Part shown: one piece after another, positions 7,244 through 14,816 of the stretch
Position numbering within the stretch: the first letter of the stretch is position 1
How the letters are laid out: each line of letters begins with the position of its first letter
Virus record (IMG/VR): IMGVR_UViG_3300023210_002044
Coordinates: 1 to 23,861 of that record
Direction: 5' to 3' (one strand)
From: a virus
Length of the DNA stretch: 23,861 nt
Program-made: the position numbers and the translations under genes
Notes under the pieces: generated by a model
Database searches by the model: none
Seen by the model: only the letters and a program-made list of their open reading frames with translations
What the model was told of the DNA's origin: nothing

Positions 7244-8706
7244 TATGCCAGCTTTTCAAGTTGTTTCTCTAACCTTTTTTCAAGAGTCTCTTCTTCGTTC
7301 TTCTTCGGACTAAGCATGAAATGTAATAATGAAATATTATATATGTCATTCTTTGTTCCTGAATCTCGACCACACATGCTAACAAAGCTTCTGCTATCAA
7401 CAGAACCCTCAAAGGATTCTATTTCTTTTCTAACAAGTCCTATGTCTTGGGCCAGATTAAACTCTGGGTTAGCAACAATGAAACCCATTAGCTTTTCGTA
7501 ATGAGGTAGCTTCATTCTCTTGAGCGATTCAAAGGGTATGTAGTGTCCAGACCTTAGTCTATATATTAGTTGATAAATAGCCCTGGAGAAGACGATGTCG
7601 CCTTCTTCTTTGAATGCATCCCTGATTTTGTTTGTGAGCTTGTAGAACTTCTTGTGGTTCTCATCTCTTCTGAGAGTGAGGAATAGCTTGACGATTCTTT
7701 GGCACATGGAGTCTGACCTAAACATTTTCTTTGAACCTGTACTGAGATTTCCTGCAGGACATTGGTAGCAATAGTTTTCAAGCTCGCAAGTATGACATTT
7801 CTCGTCTCTGGCGAAATGTTCCTCATAAGATTTTTCAAAATCATCATATCTGTCTTCATGTGTTACTCCCGTAAATAGGTTGCCAAGTATAGTATCTGGC
7901 AATGCATCTTTTTGATTTGTAAAGAAGTAGCAACCAGAGTATTCACCAGTACCATCCATTGCGATCATGCTGTCACCAACCATACAGTTGGAGCTACAGC
8001 TTTTCGTGCCAGTACCTTCTGAGAAGTGTATTACAAACTCATCATCATTCTGAATAACATCTTTAAGTATGCCTTCTAATTTGTTCCACTCTTCTTCTGA
8101 CCAGTCTATAAAGCCTTGCTCTGCTGACATAGTAAGTGGATGTATCACCATACTCTTGACGCCTATGCCTTTTAAGATAGCAAGGAAGTCCTCAAGATGT
8201 GGTAGTGTCTCTCTGCTTAGAGTGCATCTTATAGTTAGGTCACCCCCAACTCTAATGATACTCTTGCAGTGATTCAATATCTCATTCACCCCTTTCTCTG
8301 AGGAGTGTCTGTGTTCTACGTCAGACTTGTGTGAGTCTAGCGAGATCATTATCTGTGTGTTGTCATGACTGAAGTACTCTTCGATAAAAGCATCCGTCAG
8401 CAAGGTTCCATTAGTTACCATGGATATCTTTACATCAGGATGCTTCTCGAATTCTCTCTCGTATTTTCTCAGGAATGCCAAAATCAATCCTTTCTGCAGG
8501 AGAGGTTCTCCTCCAAAGAATTGAAAATATTTCTCTTCGTGTTCATTAGCTTGGATTAAAAAATCATAGGCTGTCTTTAACGAATCGACTGTGAAGTTTT
8601 CGTATAATTTATTATGCTGCTCGTAACAATAGTCACACTTTTTATTACAAGCATTCGTAAGTATTAAGTTCAGGTGTTGTAGATTCTGGAATCTTTTGTT
8701 GTTCAT
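7243..8706 (-). CDS. Radical SAM/SPASM enzyme with C-terminal extension
   Basis: A 487-residue radical SAM protein with LTNACNKKCDYCYEQ (C20, C24, C27), FFGGEPLL for SAM binding and MVTNGTLL on the next strand. A SPASM domain follows: CSSNC, then C-x12-G-x4-C (ends GEYSGC), then CHTC-x5-C-x2-C and a final MCQRI Cys. The spacing in the last half is one residue shorter than canonical. Beyond the SPASM, about 135 residues of mostly helical, charged sequence follow (KKNEEETLEKRLEKQLEKLA at the end), a probable coiled tail not typical of short maturases. The ATG region overlaps the end of the upstream 157-aa gene by 62 bases. It begins the four-enzyme run. Peptide or protein modification is inferred from SPASM family knowledge; the substrate is unknown. 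Confidence 0.9.
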   Translation of the reverse strand: MNNKRFQNLQHLNLILTNACNKKCDYCYEQHNKLYENFTVDSLKTAYDFLIQANEHEEKYFQFFGGEPLLQKGLILAFLRKYEREFEKHPDVKISMVTNGTLLTDAFIEEYFSHDNTQIMISLDSHKSDVEHRHSSEKGVNEILNHCKSIIRVGGDLTIRCTLSRETLPHLEDFLAILKGIGVKSMVIHPLTMSAEQGFIDWSEEEWNKLEGILKDVIQNDDEFVIHFSEGTGTKSCSSNCMVGDSMIAMDGTGEYSGCYFFTNQKDALPDTILGNLFTGVTHEDRYDDFEKSYEEHFARDEKCHTCELENYCYQCPAGNLSTGSKKMFRSDSMCQRIVKLFLTLRRDENHKKFYKLTNKIRDAFKEEGDIVFSRAIYQLIYRLRSGHYIPFESLKRMKLPHYEKLMGFIVANPEFNLAQDIGLVRKEIESFEGSVDSRSFVSMCGRDSGTKNDIYNISLLHFMLSPKKNEEETLEKRLEKQLEKLA

Positions 8707-9118
8707 TCTGCTTCCTTTGAAAGAACTTGATGTGCTCTATTATATCAGAGTCTAGCTCAGCCTCAAGTGGAACAATACCATGTATCTCCGTGCCTATGCT
8801 TTCCAGCTTGCCATAGTAGTTCATCTCTCCTGTTCCAGAGAATCCAATATGGAAAGTATCATAGGTAACTGTGACTGGGTCTACGTCAGTCTCCCATAGT
8901 AATGTAATCTCACCATGTGGCATACCCATTGTGTCTTCCAGTTCTGGAAGGTCAGCAAGTGGTATAAAATTTTGTATATATTCAAAGAAAAGTCTTATCT
9001 CTGGTATGACAGCAGGATCTATAGAGACGCCTCTTCCGCCACACCATCCATACCTGTCACATGTAGAGACAATTATGGGCAAATGATTTAATAACTTTTC
9101 AAGATCTTTTCGGTCCAT
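8645..9118 (-). CDS. Unknown 157-aa protein
   Basis: No family recognised. The first 60 residues include a Cys/Gly-rich start (STCDRYGWCGGRGVSIDP, about 18-35). The middle is beta-rich with alternating hydrophobic and aromatic residues (GEITLLWETDVDPVTVTYDT), and the last 30 residues are polar and Gln-rich. There is no signal peptide or membrane segment. Start at 9118 has AAGG eight bases upstream and overlaps the upstream gene by 20 bases. The 3' end runs 62 bases into the radical SAM/SPASM gene, so the two are probably coupled. A role with the radical SAM genes is possible from position only. Confidence 0.6.
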   Translation of the reverse strand: MDRKDLEKLLNHLPIIVSTCDRYGWCGGRGVSIDPAVIPEIRLFFEYIQNFIPLADLPELEDTMGMPHGEITLLWETDVDPVTVTYDTFHIGFSGTGEMNYYGKLESIGTEIHGIVPLEAELDSDIIEHIKFFQRKQNEQQKIPESTTPELNTYECL

Positions 9119-9407
9119 CTAATATGCCTTGTTTAATAAAGAAGTTGTGAGCGGTGTTAAATTCCTCAGCGTCTCCAATCTTTACAAAGTTAGATGATTG
9201 GATTGGATCGACTGCAAGCTTGCTTGCCTTTTCTATCCATAGCTGGTCATTAGTCTCATTAGTAAAAGCAATATACAAATCAAATGTATCTTCTGCTACA
9301 CCAACAAGAAAGTATCCAGAGTCAGTTAGACTATTAGCGGGTATACGATGATACTCTCTCTTGTGCCATTTAACTTTGTCTTTTGATAAGGGGTATTTAA
9401 GAAACAT
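9099..9407 (-). CDS. Unknown 102-aa protein
   Basis: No family recognised. It is a soluble, mixed alpha/beta small protein with a hydrophobic strand core (GYFLVGVAEDTFDLYIAFTN) and no cysteines, signal peptide or membrane segment. Its ATG region overlaps the end of the 119-aa zinc-ribbon gene by one base, and its end overlaps the next gene by 20 bases, so it is a regular member of the leftward operon. Confidence 0.6.
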   Translation of the reverse strand: MFLKYPLSKDKVKWHKREYHRIPANSLTDSGYFLVGVAEDTFDLYIAFTNETNDQLWIEKASKLAVDPIQSSNFVKIGDAEEFNTAHNFFIKQGILDGPKRS

Positions 9408-9766
9408 TATTGAACCGGAATGAACTTTCCATCATTGTCAGAGTCGCTTTCTCCACCTACAAAAGCCGCTGTTCCTTGCTGGATTTTACGTGGCCTATGC
9501 TTAGGTTTTGGTTCAATAATCTTCCCCTCTAATGCACCCTGAATGATTGCATAGAGTTCTTTATCTTCTTCAGTTGAATTAAAGTAATTAAGAGGAGGCA
9601 TCATATAGACTCCACACTCTCCGTTAATACACTGGTATATTTTAATATCATGGTCAGGTTCTACTTCATGCATAGACATATGCAATCCGCCGCCCGTTCC
9701 TTTGAACTGATTCACTTGTACTTTGGCGAAATATGTGTTCCCACATTTACATTTTACACCTGCCAT
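9407..9766 (-). CDS. 119-aa zinc-ribbon protein of unknown function
   Basis: Two cysteine pairs about 40 residues apart, CKCG at 6-9 and CINGEC near 46-51, suggest a zinc ribbon with an inserted Gly/His-rich loop (FKGTGGGLHMSMHEVEPDHD). The C-terminal half has a basic patch (KPKHRPRK) and then an acidic Asp/Ser stretch, both probably disordered. The start at 9766 lies inside the end of the upstream gene. Phages often encode such small ribbons near replication or structural genes; I cannot assign a role. Confidence 0.6.
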   Translation of the reverse strand: MAGVKCKCGNTYFAKVQVNQFKGTGGGLHMSMHEVEPDHDIKIYQCINGECGVYMMPPLNYFNSTEEDKELYAIIQGALEGKIIEPKPKHRPRKIQQGTAAFVGGESDSDNDGKFIPVQ

Positions 9767-10209
9767 TCTGATTCTCCTATCTCTTTTATTCCTGAGTTAC
9801 TGCCAACATTGAAGCCTTTCGGTACCTTCGTGCTCGCTCTATCACTATCATATTCTAGTAGTGTCCCTTTGTCTACGATTACTTTAATCTTTGGGTACTT
9901 AGATATATGTTCGAGGCATGTATTCTGTAGTAGAACAACCTCTGGTTTATTTGGATTCTTTGTACACAAGACGGACCTTAAGTCATCTAGATTCGTATCA
10001 TGTAGTCCAAACTTACACACCGAACAAGAGTTTAGAAACTCCTGAACCATAGCTTCTTCTTCAGCTGTCTTTGGCTTTAGTTGTGGATGTGTTGGAGGAC
10101 AAACGAGTGGTCTTCTCGCATCTATAGCAGGTAGTCCAGGCTGTATGATAAGCCCCTGCGCCTTCGGCTTTCCGCCAAAGAATTCTCTCACCTTTTTAAA
10201 AAAATTCAT
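9754..10209 (-). CDS. Unknown 151-aa protein with conserved-looking cysteines
   Basis: No family recognised. A basic amphipathic N-terminus (MNFFKKVREFFGGKPK) resembles a membrane- or particle-binding helix. Pro-rich sequence follows, then CSVC near 62-65 with further single cysteines in VLCTKN and NTCLEH, enough for a four-Cys metal site. It starts behind AGGAG nine bases upstream of ATG 10209 and overlaps the next gene by 13 bases. Confidence 0.6.
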   Translation of the reverse strand: MNFFKKVREFFGGKPKAQGLIIQPGLPAIDARRPLVCPPTHPQLKPKTAEEEAMVQEFLNSCSVCKFGLHDTNLDDLRSVLCTKNPNKPEVVLLQNTCLEHISKYPKIKVIVDKGTLLEYDSDRASTKVPKGFNVGSNSGIKEIGESEWQV

Positions 10210-10210
10210 T

Positions 10211-10492
10211 CTATTTTGCTCCTAGTGGCAGGGCATGAGAATGACCGTCGGCCTTTGGTATAACATTGTAGGCAACGATCTTATGGTTGTGACCATCATC
10301 TACGCTTGTCTTACCGTCTCCGTTGTCATCCAGTGTGAATGAATGATCGTGATCATCTTCTACTGATGTCCTCGTTAATTTAATAGTACCATCTTTAACG
10401 TCTTTGAAATATTTCTCATTGACTTCTTGTGTACCATCATCATTAATTTTGAGGACCGTCTTTCCCGACTTGGGGTTTATAAATTTATCCAT
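10211..10492 (-). CDS. 93-aa His-motif protein with EF-hand-like loop; possible virion/tail-associated protein
   Basis: Three short repeats of Asp/Gly-His-x-His occur: DDHDHSF (46-52), DGHNHKI (66-72) and DGHSHAL (82-88). Between the first two, DDNGDGKTSVDD (55-66) fits the 12-residue calcium loop pattern D-x-N-x-D-G with an acidic residue at position 12. The N-terminal part is Lys-rich beta-like sequence (SGKTVLKINDDGTQ). HxH repeats of this sort occur in phage tail and baseplate proteins as metal sites, which is the only reason for the structural guess. It shares the HxH theme with the proteins at 3304-3693 and 3091-3300. The start overlaps the end of the HNH-AP2 endonuclease gene. Confidence 0.65.
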   Translation of the reverse strand: MDKFINPKSGKTVLKINDDGTQEVNEKYFKDVKDGTIKLTRTSVEDDHDHSFTLDDNGDGKTSVDDGHNHKIVAYNVIPKADGHSHALPLGAK

Positions 10493-10946
10493 ATTTTTCT
10501 ACCTCTTCTAAGTATGCTGTTCTAGCATCCTCTTCTGTATTGTATCTACCAATCTGTTTTGTCTTCTTGTCTCTAGAAAGCGTGGCTCTCCATTTATTCC
10601 TAGAAGGATCAAATGAAACACCCTTATATTTCGATGTTGAATTTTTGAATTTCCCTCTATTGAGACATTGCTCTGTGCTGGTAGCCCATTTGCAGTTGGC
10701 TGCATTATAGCCCTTATTATTATCTACTCTTTCAAGAGTCATTCCGTCTGGTCTAGCTCCCATATCTTTTAAGAAATTCTTAAACTCAAACCAGTCAACT
10801 GAAATATCTAGTCCTCCATATTTGTTGTAGGCAGGGTTCTTAGGGTTGCAGCACCTTTGTATCATTTGGTTCCAAGTTTGGAGCAGCGGATGTCCTTTAA
10901 GTCCAGAGTTATTTCTTAGCTTCTGGCTTCTGGTGAACTTGTCCAT
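10485..10946 (-). CDS. Free-standing HNH-type endonuclease with C-terminal AP2 domain (homing-endonuclease-like)
   Basis: A 153-residue protein. The N-terminal half matches the phage HNH family that begins TWNQMIQRCCNP and continues through YGG...I...W..F..FL to LERVDNNKGYNAANCKWAT (71-89). The C-terminal half, SKYKGVSFDPSRNKWRATLS through GRYNTEEDARTAYLE, is an AP2 DNA-binding domain. This combination is typical of selfish endonucleases that move between phage genomes by cutting the uninvaded allele. It sits neatly between two operon genes, overlapping the 78-aa gene by 38 bases and the 93-aa gene by 8. It starts MDKF like the 93-aa protein that follows. AGGAG lies eight bases before its ATG. 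No intron is evident, so it appears free-standing. Confidence 0.88.
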   Translation of the reverse strand: MDKFTRSQKLRNNSGLKGHPLLQTWNQMIQRCCNPKNPAYNKYGGLDISVDWFEFKNFLKDMGARPDGMTLERVDNNKGYNAANCKWATSTEQCLNRGKFKNSTSKYKGVSFDPSRNKWRATLSRDKKTKQIGRYNTEEDARTAYLEEVEKYG

Positions 10947-11145
10947 TACGTGCTCTCCTGAGTGCGCCTATATCTATTGTTATTATTCTTTCTAGTTCTA
11001 GTATCTCGTCTATCGCTTCCATGCCTGTGCTTAATCCTGCGTCCCACTTCTTCATTGCACAGTATTGAAGTTGTCTTCTGTCCTCAAGGTTTATTTCTAC
11101 CAGCTTTTTTGCCAGTTCTTTGTTCTTGTTTTGCTCGTTTGACAT
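10909..11145 (-). CDS. Unknown 78-aa helical protein
   Basis: A small charged protein, mostly helical: a Lys/Glu-rich start (NEQNKNKELAKKLVEINLED) and a hydrophobic helix (GMEAIDEILELERIITIDIG, about 41-60), ending in a basic tail. The ATG at 11145 lies in the 3' end of the Fe-S protein gene with GAGGAG six bases upstream. Its last 38 bases overlap the HNH-AP2 gene, so its tail sequence may have been altered when that gene arrived. No family recognised. Confidence 0.6.
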   Translation of the reverse strand: MSNEQNKNKELAKKLVEINLEDRRQLQYCAMKKWDAGLSTGMEAIDEILELERIITIDIGALRRARNGQVHQKPEAKK

Positions 11146-11807
11146 TCACGTCTCCTCTCGCATCCTACACAGACCTCGACAGGCGCTGGGTATGTTTTCT
11201 CTTGCTCTATGAGCTCTTCCATATTAAGAAAGAAATCTCTAGAGTCTCTAATGTAAAATTGATTAGGTTTATACCTTACATAATCAACCTTGTCACCATT
11301 AAGATACAGATTATAAAATAGTGGGTACTTGTTTAGGGAGTAGAAAGACCAGACTGATGTGAGCCTTGTCTCATATGACTGCTTCAAATCTTCTGCTGTT
11401 TTTAATCTATCGTCCCAAGTAATAACACAAGTGTTGTCATTTATCTTTGATAGGGCAGGTACGGTATGCGTTATAACGTGACCTTTAACCCCAACCTGTA
11501 TCTCGGCATTAGATATCAACTCTTCTATTCTAGAATATAATCCAGAATTAGTAAAGCTTTTCAGTGCCAGCTGTATTTCGCTGACCTTCTGTCTATCTAT
11601 GCCTCTCTCTGCTGCTAAACGAGAGATGAGAGAAGACAGAACATCGTAAGAAATACCTCTCCCTTTACGATACTGCCATCTCATCATCTCTGTTATGCAA
11701 AAACGAAAGAACTCGGAGTCAATCTCTTGACTCTGGTAGTCCCAATCACGGCGGAGTAATATGGGACAGATCTGCTTCCGCTTTATATCTATTAGCTTAG
11801 CCTGCAT
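11097..11807 (-). CDS. RecB/Cas4-like Fe-S protein with degenerate nuclease motif
   Basis: About 236 residues from the chosen start (242 from an ATG at 11825). A lone Cys near the N-terminus and a C-terminal VCVGCERRREC (C-x2-C-x5-C) reproduce the four-cysteine 4Fe-4S clamp of AddB/Cas4-type nucleases, with the same spacing as in the nuclease gene at 14816-15775. The expected nuclease core, G-x-x-D then E/D-x-K, aligns only loosely with KGHVITHTVPALS and VITWDDRLKT, where the first Asp appears to be Thr. It may therefore be a structural or DNA-binding relative rather than an active nuclease. It overlaps the primase-helicase stop, suggesting a replication or recombination role. The Cys clamp is clear; the fold is inferred. 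Confidence 0.55.
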   Translation of the reverse strand: MQAKLIDIKRKQICPILLRRDWDYQSQEIDSEFFRFCITEMMRWQYRKGRGISYDVLSSLISRLAAERGIDRQKVSEIQLALKSFTNSGLYSRIEELISNAEIQVGVKGHVITHTVPALSKINDNTCVITWDDRLKTAEDLKQSYETRLTSVWSFYSLNKYPLFYNLYLNGDKVDYVRYKPNQFYIRDSRDFFLNMEELIEQEKTYPAPVEVCVGCERRRECQTSKTRTKNWQKSW

Positions 11808-14238
11808 ACCTCTGTCTCCCTTCATTCTGTCCAGCCTTTAGAACCTCAAGTTCTGACTGCACAACTGAAGCAGGTACGGGAACATATCTCGATTGTTCTG
11901 TGTGAAAATCAAAATATAGTTTACCTTTAAATGAACCAATCTTATTCTTACCAAAGATTAACTCTAATCTAGGAGCCTTATATCTTCTTCCTTCGGCGTC
12001 TGTCCTCCAGAAGAATAGCTCTGCATCGTCACCTTTCTGATGAAGCTCATTGTAAATGTGTATAATCACATTAGCATCGTACTCCATAGCTGCTGACTCT
12101 GCAATAGAATTGTTCGTAGGTCTTCCGTCCCACGCTCCGGCTTTGTTGTACTCCATCGTTGCCCAGATAGGGATACCTTCTTTCTTCGCCATATCTTTTG
12201 TCGCATTAGATAGGGATTTGAATCTTAGTCTCTCATCCATGTTGGCAAAATCTCTAAGTCTATGGAAGTTATCCAAGAAGTAGATGATTCTTTTTTCTGG
12301 GTACATCTTCTTATAGTATCGGATCATTTCTTGAGCAAAGGCTAGAGTATTCGCACCCTTACCTTGCTCTCCACCTCTTACTATTAGTCTCTGTTGCATG
12401 ACGAGTTTCTTAATCTCTTCGTAGCCATGCTGACGCGCTTGGTTGATTCTTCTAGCAGCTGAAAATCCGTTTGGGTTCTTGATCATATTCAAGCTGATAT
12501 TAGACATCGTCTCTTGAGCGTACTGACATACTAGCCTAGTTGTAAACTGAGGAACTGTATCATCAATGGTGTGAAAGATTACAAGTGCATTGTTCTCTTC
12601 ATTCTTTGCAAGCTGCAAAGCCATTGCTGACATCAGACCAGTCTTACCTGTGTTGGCTGCACCACCTATAACATTAAGTGTTGCTTTCCAATCGCCAGAT
12701 ACTGCGTCTGTAAATTCTCTCCACTCTTGAAATTCAAAAGTGTTCTCACTACTATCATGCTCTTCTTCTCCTATTTGGATAAGCTCAAGATCCTTTAGGT
12801 AAGCAGCAGGACTGAACATGTCTTCGTTGTATCCTTCCGATAGAGAGTCAAGATCTTGTACTGCCTTATTGATGGATAGTCTCCAATCATTTGGGCAGCT
12901 CTTTAGATCAACAGATAGTGTGTTCAAGACTGTCTGTCTCTCTTGTGATCTTACTTGCTCTGTCTGATCCAACAGTTGTTCAACCTCTTGCTTGATAGCT
13001 TCGACTGTAATACCAATCCTTTCAGATAAAGTTTTAGCCATCTCTTCTCTAATGATCGGTGAAGATTCAGTAGCAATGATAGGTACAACTTCTTTCTTAA
13101 TTAGAAAGGTATCGATTCTGTCGTCATAATTATTAAGCTTCCATTCAAAAGCGGTCCACCTCTTTAGTCCCATGAACCTTTCAACACCATACTTTCTAAT
13201 ATAGTCATCAGGATCTAGGTCTTCTGGAATGCTAATAATGTGAACAGAAAATTCTTTATGACCAGTAAACTTTTCAAGCATTCTGTCAAGACTTTCTTGT
13301 CCACGGGCGTCTCCGTCCATGCATAATGCAATATCATTAATTCCCATTCGGGATAGTTCAATGATATGGTAATCGGTAAAAGCTGTTCCACCTACACATA
13401 CAGTCTTGGGCAGGCCAGCTTGAACTGTAGTAACAACATCTCCGTGTCCCTCCATAATATATAGAGGGCCAGTTTCTCTTTTGGCATTATGTATGTTGTA
13501 TAGTCTCTTTGATTTCTCAAAGATCTGACACTTAACATCTGTACCAAAGTTTTTTGTATTTATATATTTACGACTCGCTTTATTAGTTGAATCATGTTCT
13601 AGATTCCTTGCAGTAAAACCACAGGCTCTTCCATACTCATCTGCTACAGTGAATAGTAAATTGTTTTCATTAAATAAATATTTGTTTAATAGATCAATAC
13701 TCTCAAGGAACGAGACACTAAAGCCTTGTCCTTTCATGTACTCCTTGTAGTTCTCAAAGGAGTCAATAGAACCAATCAACTTGATTGCACACTCTTTAAC
13801 GTCCCATCCTCTGCGCTCCATCTCAGCAGTAGCTTTTTCTGTAGAGTGACTAGCTACATAATGTGCTGACTTCTTATAAGCATTAAATGCTTCTACTCTG
13901 TATTTCTCTTCTTCTGTTGGTTCTTCTATCTGTACATCAACATTGTATTTCTCTGCGAGGTACAAGACTGTGTCTTTAATATATTCAGGACCTGATGAAG
14001 GCTTGTCTTCAAGGTACGCACATGCATCAAAGATATCTCCGAACTCTTGACAACCTAAGCAATTCCATTTCTGGAAGTCAGACTGTTTCATAATTCCAGC
14101 AGATGCATTCTCATCATCATGGTCTGGATGAATACAATGGAACTGTGTCTTTGTATTAATACCTTGTTCTTCTAGATAATCAGCAAGGTGCATTTTAATA
14201 TGTTCAACGACATCGTCGAAGTTTTTAATTCGTGACAT
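11797..14238 (-). CDS. Primase-helicase fusion (zinc finger, TOPRIM, DnaB-like helicase)
   Basis: An 813-residue protein that should both prime and unwind DNA at the fork. The zinc-binding domain has C35, H40, C60 and C63 (FHCIHPDHDDENAS, WNCLGC). The TOPRIM domain has E262 (YIMEGHGD) and DGD at 307-309 (CMDGDARG), followed by the DPDDYIRKYG motif seen in DnaG. A helical linker of about 150 residues leads to a RecA-type helicase: Walker A GGAANTGKT (524-532) and Walker B IIYFLDNF (D655), as in DnaB. The layout equals that of T7 gp4 with a DnaG-like primase half. Downstream genes overlap its stop. The polymerase, phosphoesterase and Fe-S nuclease elsewhere in the window complete a replication set. 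Confidence 0.92.
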   Translation of the reverse strand: MSRIKNFDDVVEHIKMHLADYLEEQGINTKTQFHCIHPDHDDENASAGIMKQSDFQKWNCLGCQEFGDIFDACAYLEDKPSSGPEYIKDTVLYLAEKYNVDVQIEEPTEEEKYRVEAFNAYKKSAHYVASHSTEKATAEMERRGWDVKECAIKLIGSIDSFENYKEYMKGQGFSVSFLESIDLLNKYLFNENNLLFTVADEYGRACGFTARNLEHDSTNKASRKYINTKNFGTDVKCQIFEKSKRLYNIHNAKRETGPLYIMEGHGDVVTTVQAGLPKTVCVGGTAFTDYHIIELSRMGINDIALCMDGDARGQESLDRMLEKFTGHKEFSVHIISIPEDLDPDDYIRKYGVERFMGLKRWTAFEWKLNNYDDRIDTFLIKKEVVPIIATESSPIIREEMAKTLSERIGITVEAIKQEVEQLLDQTEQVRSQERQTVLNTLSVDLKSCPNDWRLSINKAVQDLDSLSEGYNEDMFSPAAYLKDLELIQIGEEEHDSSENTFEFQEWREFTDAVSGDWKATLNVIGGAANTGKTGLMSAMALQLAKNEENNALVIFHTIDDTVPQFTTRLVCQYAQETMSNISLNMIKNPNGFSAARRINQARQHGYEEIKKLVMQQRLIVRGGEQGKGANTLAFAQEMIRYYKKMYPEKRIIYFLDNFHRLRDFANMDERLRFKSLSNATKDMAKKEGIPIWATMEYNKAGAWDGRPTNNSIAESAAMEYDANVIIHIYNELHQKGDDAELFFWRTDAEGRRYKAPRLELIFGKNKIGSFKGKLYFDFHTEQSRYVPVPASVVQSELEVLKAGQNEGRQRYAG
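11816..11821 (-). promoter_or_regulatory. Ribosome binding site deciding the start of the Fe-S protein gene
   Basis: AGGGAG lies eight bases before the ATG at 11807 on the minus strand. The alternative ATG at 11825 has only AAGG nine bases upstream, so 11807 is the better start. Both starts are inside the 3' end of the primase-helicase gene. Confidence 0.5.
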
Positions 14239-14255
14239 TAGACCCCTCTTTGTCT

Positions 14256-14816
14256 TTAATCTTTCCAGTGGTTAAAGCAGCGTGCTTCGTATTTATCAGT
14301 GGCACTTACTTGAATTTGTTCTCCACTTTTATTCTTCAGGTATGAGTAAGTAGCGTCATCGCCGCACTCAGTACAAATTGCTGATTGCTTATCGATCTTA
14401 TCTGCCAATCCCATTAGTGTATTTACTATTGGAAAAGGTACTCCCATCCAATCCATATCTAAGCCAGCTACTATAACTCTAACGCCATCACATTTCAAGT
14501 CATATATTTGTTGTACTACAGCATCATCAAAGAATTGAACTTCTTCAATAGCAATAACATCAGGAGATACTCCTTCATTTGCTGCTCTATAGTTCTCTAT
14601 TGCTACTCCTATATGATCAGAGTTAGGTACGATAGTCGCAGGAAAATTATTTCCATCATGACTTTGCACATGTGTATCACTATATCTATTATCAATCTCT
14701 GGTTTAAAAATCATAGTGTCCTGCTTAGCATAAACAGTTCTATTAACTCTTCTAATTAGCTCTTCTGTTTTACCAGAGAACATGGGTCCACATACTACTT
14801 CAATAGATCCTTTCAT
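14256..14816 (-). CDS. tdk: Thymidine kinase (type II)
   Basis: A 186-residue enzyme phosphorylating thymidine to dTMP with ATP. The P-loop is GPMFSGKT at 10-17, close to the N-terminus as usual. The catalytic base is in IEEVQFF (E92), and AGLDMDWMG is the family's conserved strand. A zinc-binding half has CTEC near 147-150; the expected second pair appears as a single Cys plus His (ARCFNHW), a slightly reduced site. Length is normal for the family. The start overlaps the stop of the Fe-S nuclease gene and a 17-base gap separates it from the primase-helicase. With NrdJ and the MazG-like protein it forms the virus's dNTP supply. Confidence 0.95.
   Translation of the reverse strand: MKGSIEVVCGPMFSGKTEELIRRVNRTVYAKQDTMIFKPEIDNRYSDTHVQSHDGNNFPATIVPNSDHIGVAIENYRAANEGVSPDVIAIEEVQFFDDAVVQQIYDLKCDGVRVIVAGLDMDWMGVPFPIVNTLMGLADKIDKQSAICTECGDDATYSYLKNKSGEQIQVSATDKYEARCFNHWKD

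Noticed and set aside
5094-8706. Queuosine/deazapurine synthesis (QueE-like) reading of the radical SAM genes
   Set aside because: QueE proteins are about 220 aa without SPASM cysteines, and no QueC, QueD, FolE or transglycosylase gene is present in the window.
9650-10045. Plus-strand open frame of 131 codons
   Set aside because: Lies opposite two minus-strand genes with good ribosome sites; composition is Phe/Ser/His-rich antisense noise.
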